From: Dactylis glomerata
Taxonomy: Eukaryota > Streptophyta > Magnoliopsida > Poales > Poaceae
NCBI GenBank assembly: GCA_007115705.1
Contig: QXEO01000382.1
Coordinates: 1,674,781-1,738,780, forward strand
Direction: 5' to 3'
DNA: 64,000 bases
Part shown: positions 63,997 through 64,000 of the stretch, piece by piece
How the letters are laid out: each line of letters opens with the position of its first letter
Numbering within the stretch: position 1 is the stretch's first letter
Program-made: the position numbers and the translations under genes
Notes under the pieces: model-generated
What the model was told of the DNA's origin: nothing
Database searches by the model: none
Seen by the model: only the letters and a program-made list of their open reading frames with translations

Positions 63997-64000
63997 AGCA

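Larger units (their letters stand above)
59154..64000 (-). mobile_element. Minus-strand LTR element G5 (3' LTR and internal region; open at right)
   Basis: The LTR (59154-60722) is followed by a minus-strand polypurine tract (plus gcatccccaagcttaactcc) and 3.3 kb of internal DNA, inverted relative to E. 60723-63300 is homologous to the E-inner 3' region. The visible coding part is a 230-residue ORF. The 5' LTR lies beyond the window. Bases 59149-59153 (gtagg) are the expected duplication. Confidence 0.8.

Overview
The window is plant nuclear repeat DNA. Its style points to a large-genome pooid grass (Triticeae, Aveneae/Poeae or a relative): nested Ty3/gypsy and Ty1/copia LTR retrotransposons, a plant L1-type LINE, a Helitron and Mutator-like DNA transposons (MULEs). 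LTR termini of the TGATACGT type with a TGGCGCC primer-binding site fit such grasses. I recognise no ordinary single-copy host gene, rRNA, tRNA or CRISPR array. All coding capacity belongs to mobile elements, most of it broken. Species and database family names cannot be fixed from sequence alone.

Layout. 1-6856: minus-strand gypsy element of the Tat type (gag, protease, RT, RNase H, a second RNase H, integrase), frameshifted, with its 5' LTR at 6523-6856 and its 3' LTR off the left edge. 6857-8440: unassigned DNA with a (GA)n tract. 8441-9315: plus-strand gypsy LTR. 9319-10686: LTR of a second minus-strand retroelement (G3), whose internal DNA is split into 10687-12132, 20273-20885 and 36411-37908. 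Inside G3 lie a degenerate LINE (12133-20272), itself carrying a 2.3 kb Helitron (14153-16441), and a 15.5 kb MULE (20886-36410).

The MULE is the most interesting object. It carries a 9-bp target duplication and unusual ends with a GC-rich hairpin. It has a FAR1-type transposase gene on the plus strand (21932-24868) and, convergent to it, a gene of at least twelve exons for a ULP1-like (C48) cysteine peptidase (34966-25843). The peptidase keeps its catalytic His, Asp, Gln and Cys. A 1.1 kb non-autonomous relative (27072-28182) with matching ends sits in one of its introns.

From 37909 on there is a stack of LTR elements. A TGATACGT-family element (E-outer, 37909-39539 and 46730-48861) was hit exactly in its primer-binding site by a young full-length cousin (E-inner, 39540-46729, TSD ttgcc). 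E-outer was then broken at 48862 by a minus-strand element (G4). G4 is broken at 52046 by a SIRE/Maximus-type copia element with palindromic CCGGAGACTCCGG arrays, and copia is broken at 59154 by another minus-strand element (G5) that runs off the right edge. Retroelements thus nest about six deep, and several should close beyond the window. The E, G4 and G5 elements share noncoding 3' modules but have different LTR halves and short ORFs, as expected for non-autonomous elements mobilised in trans.
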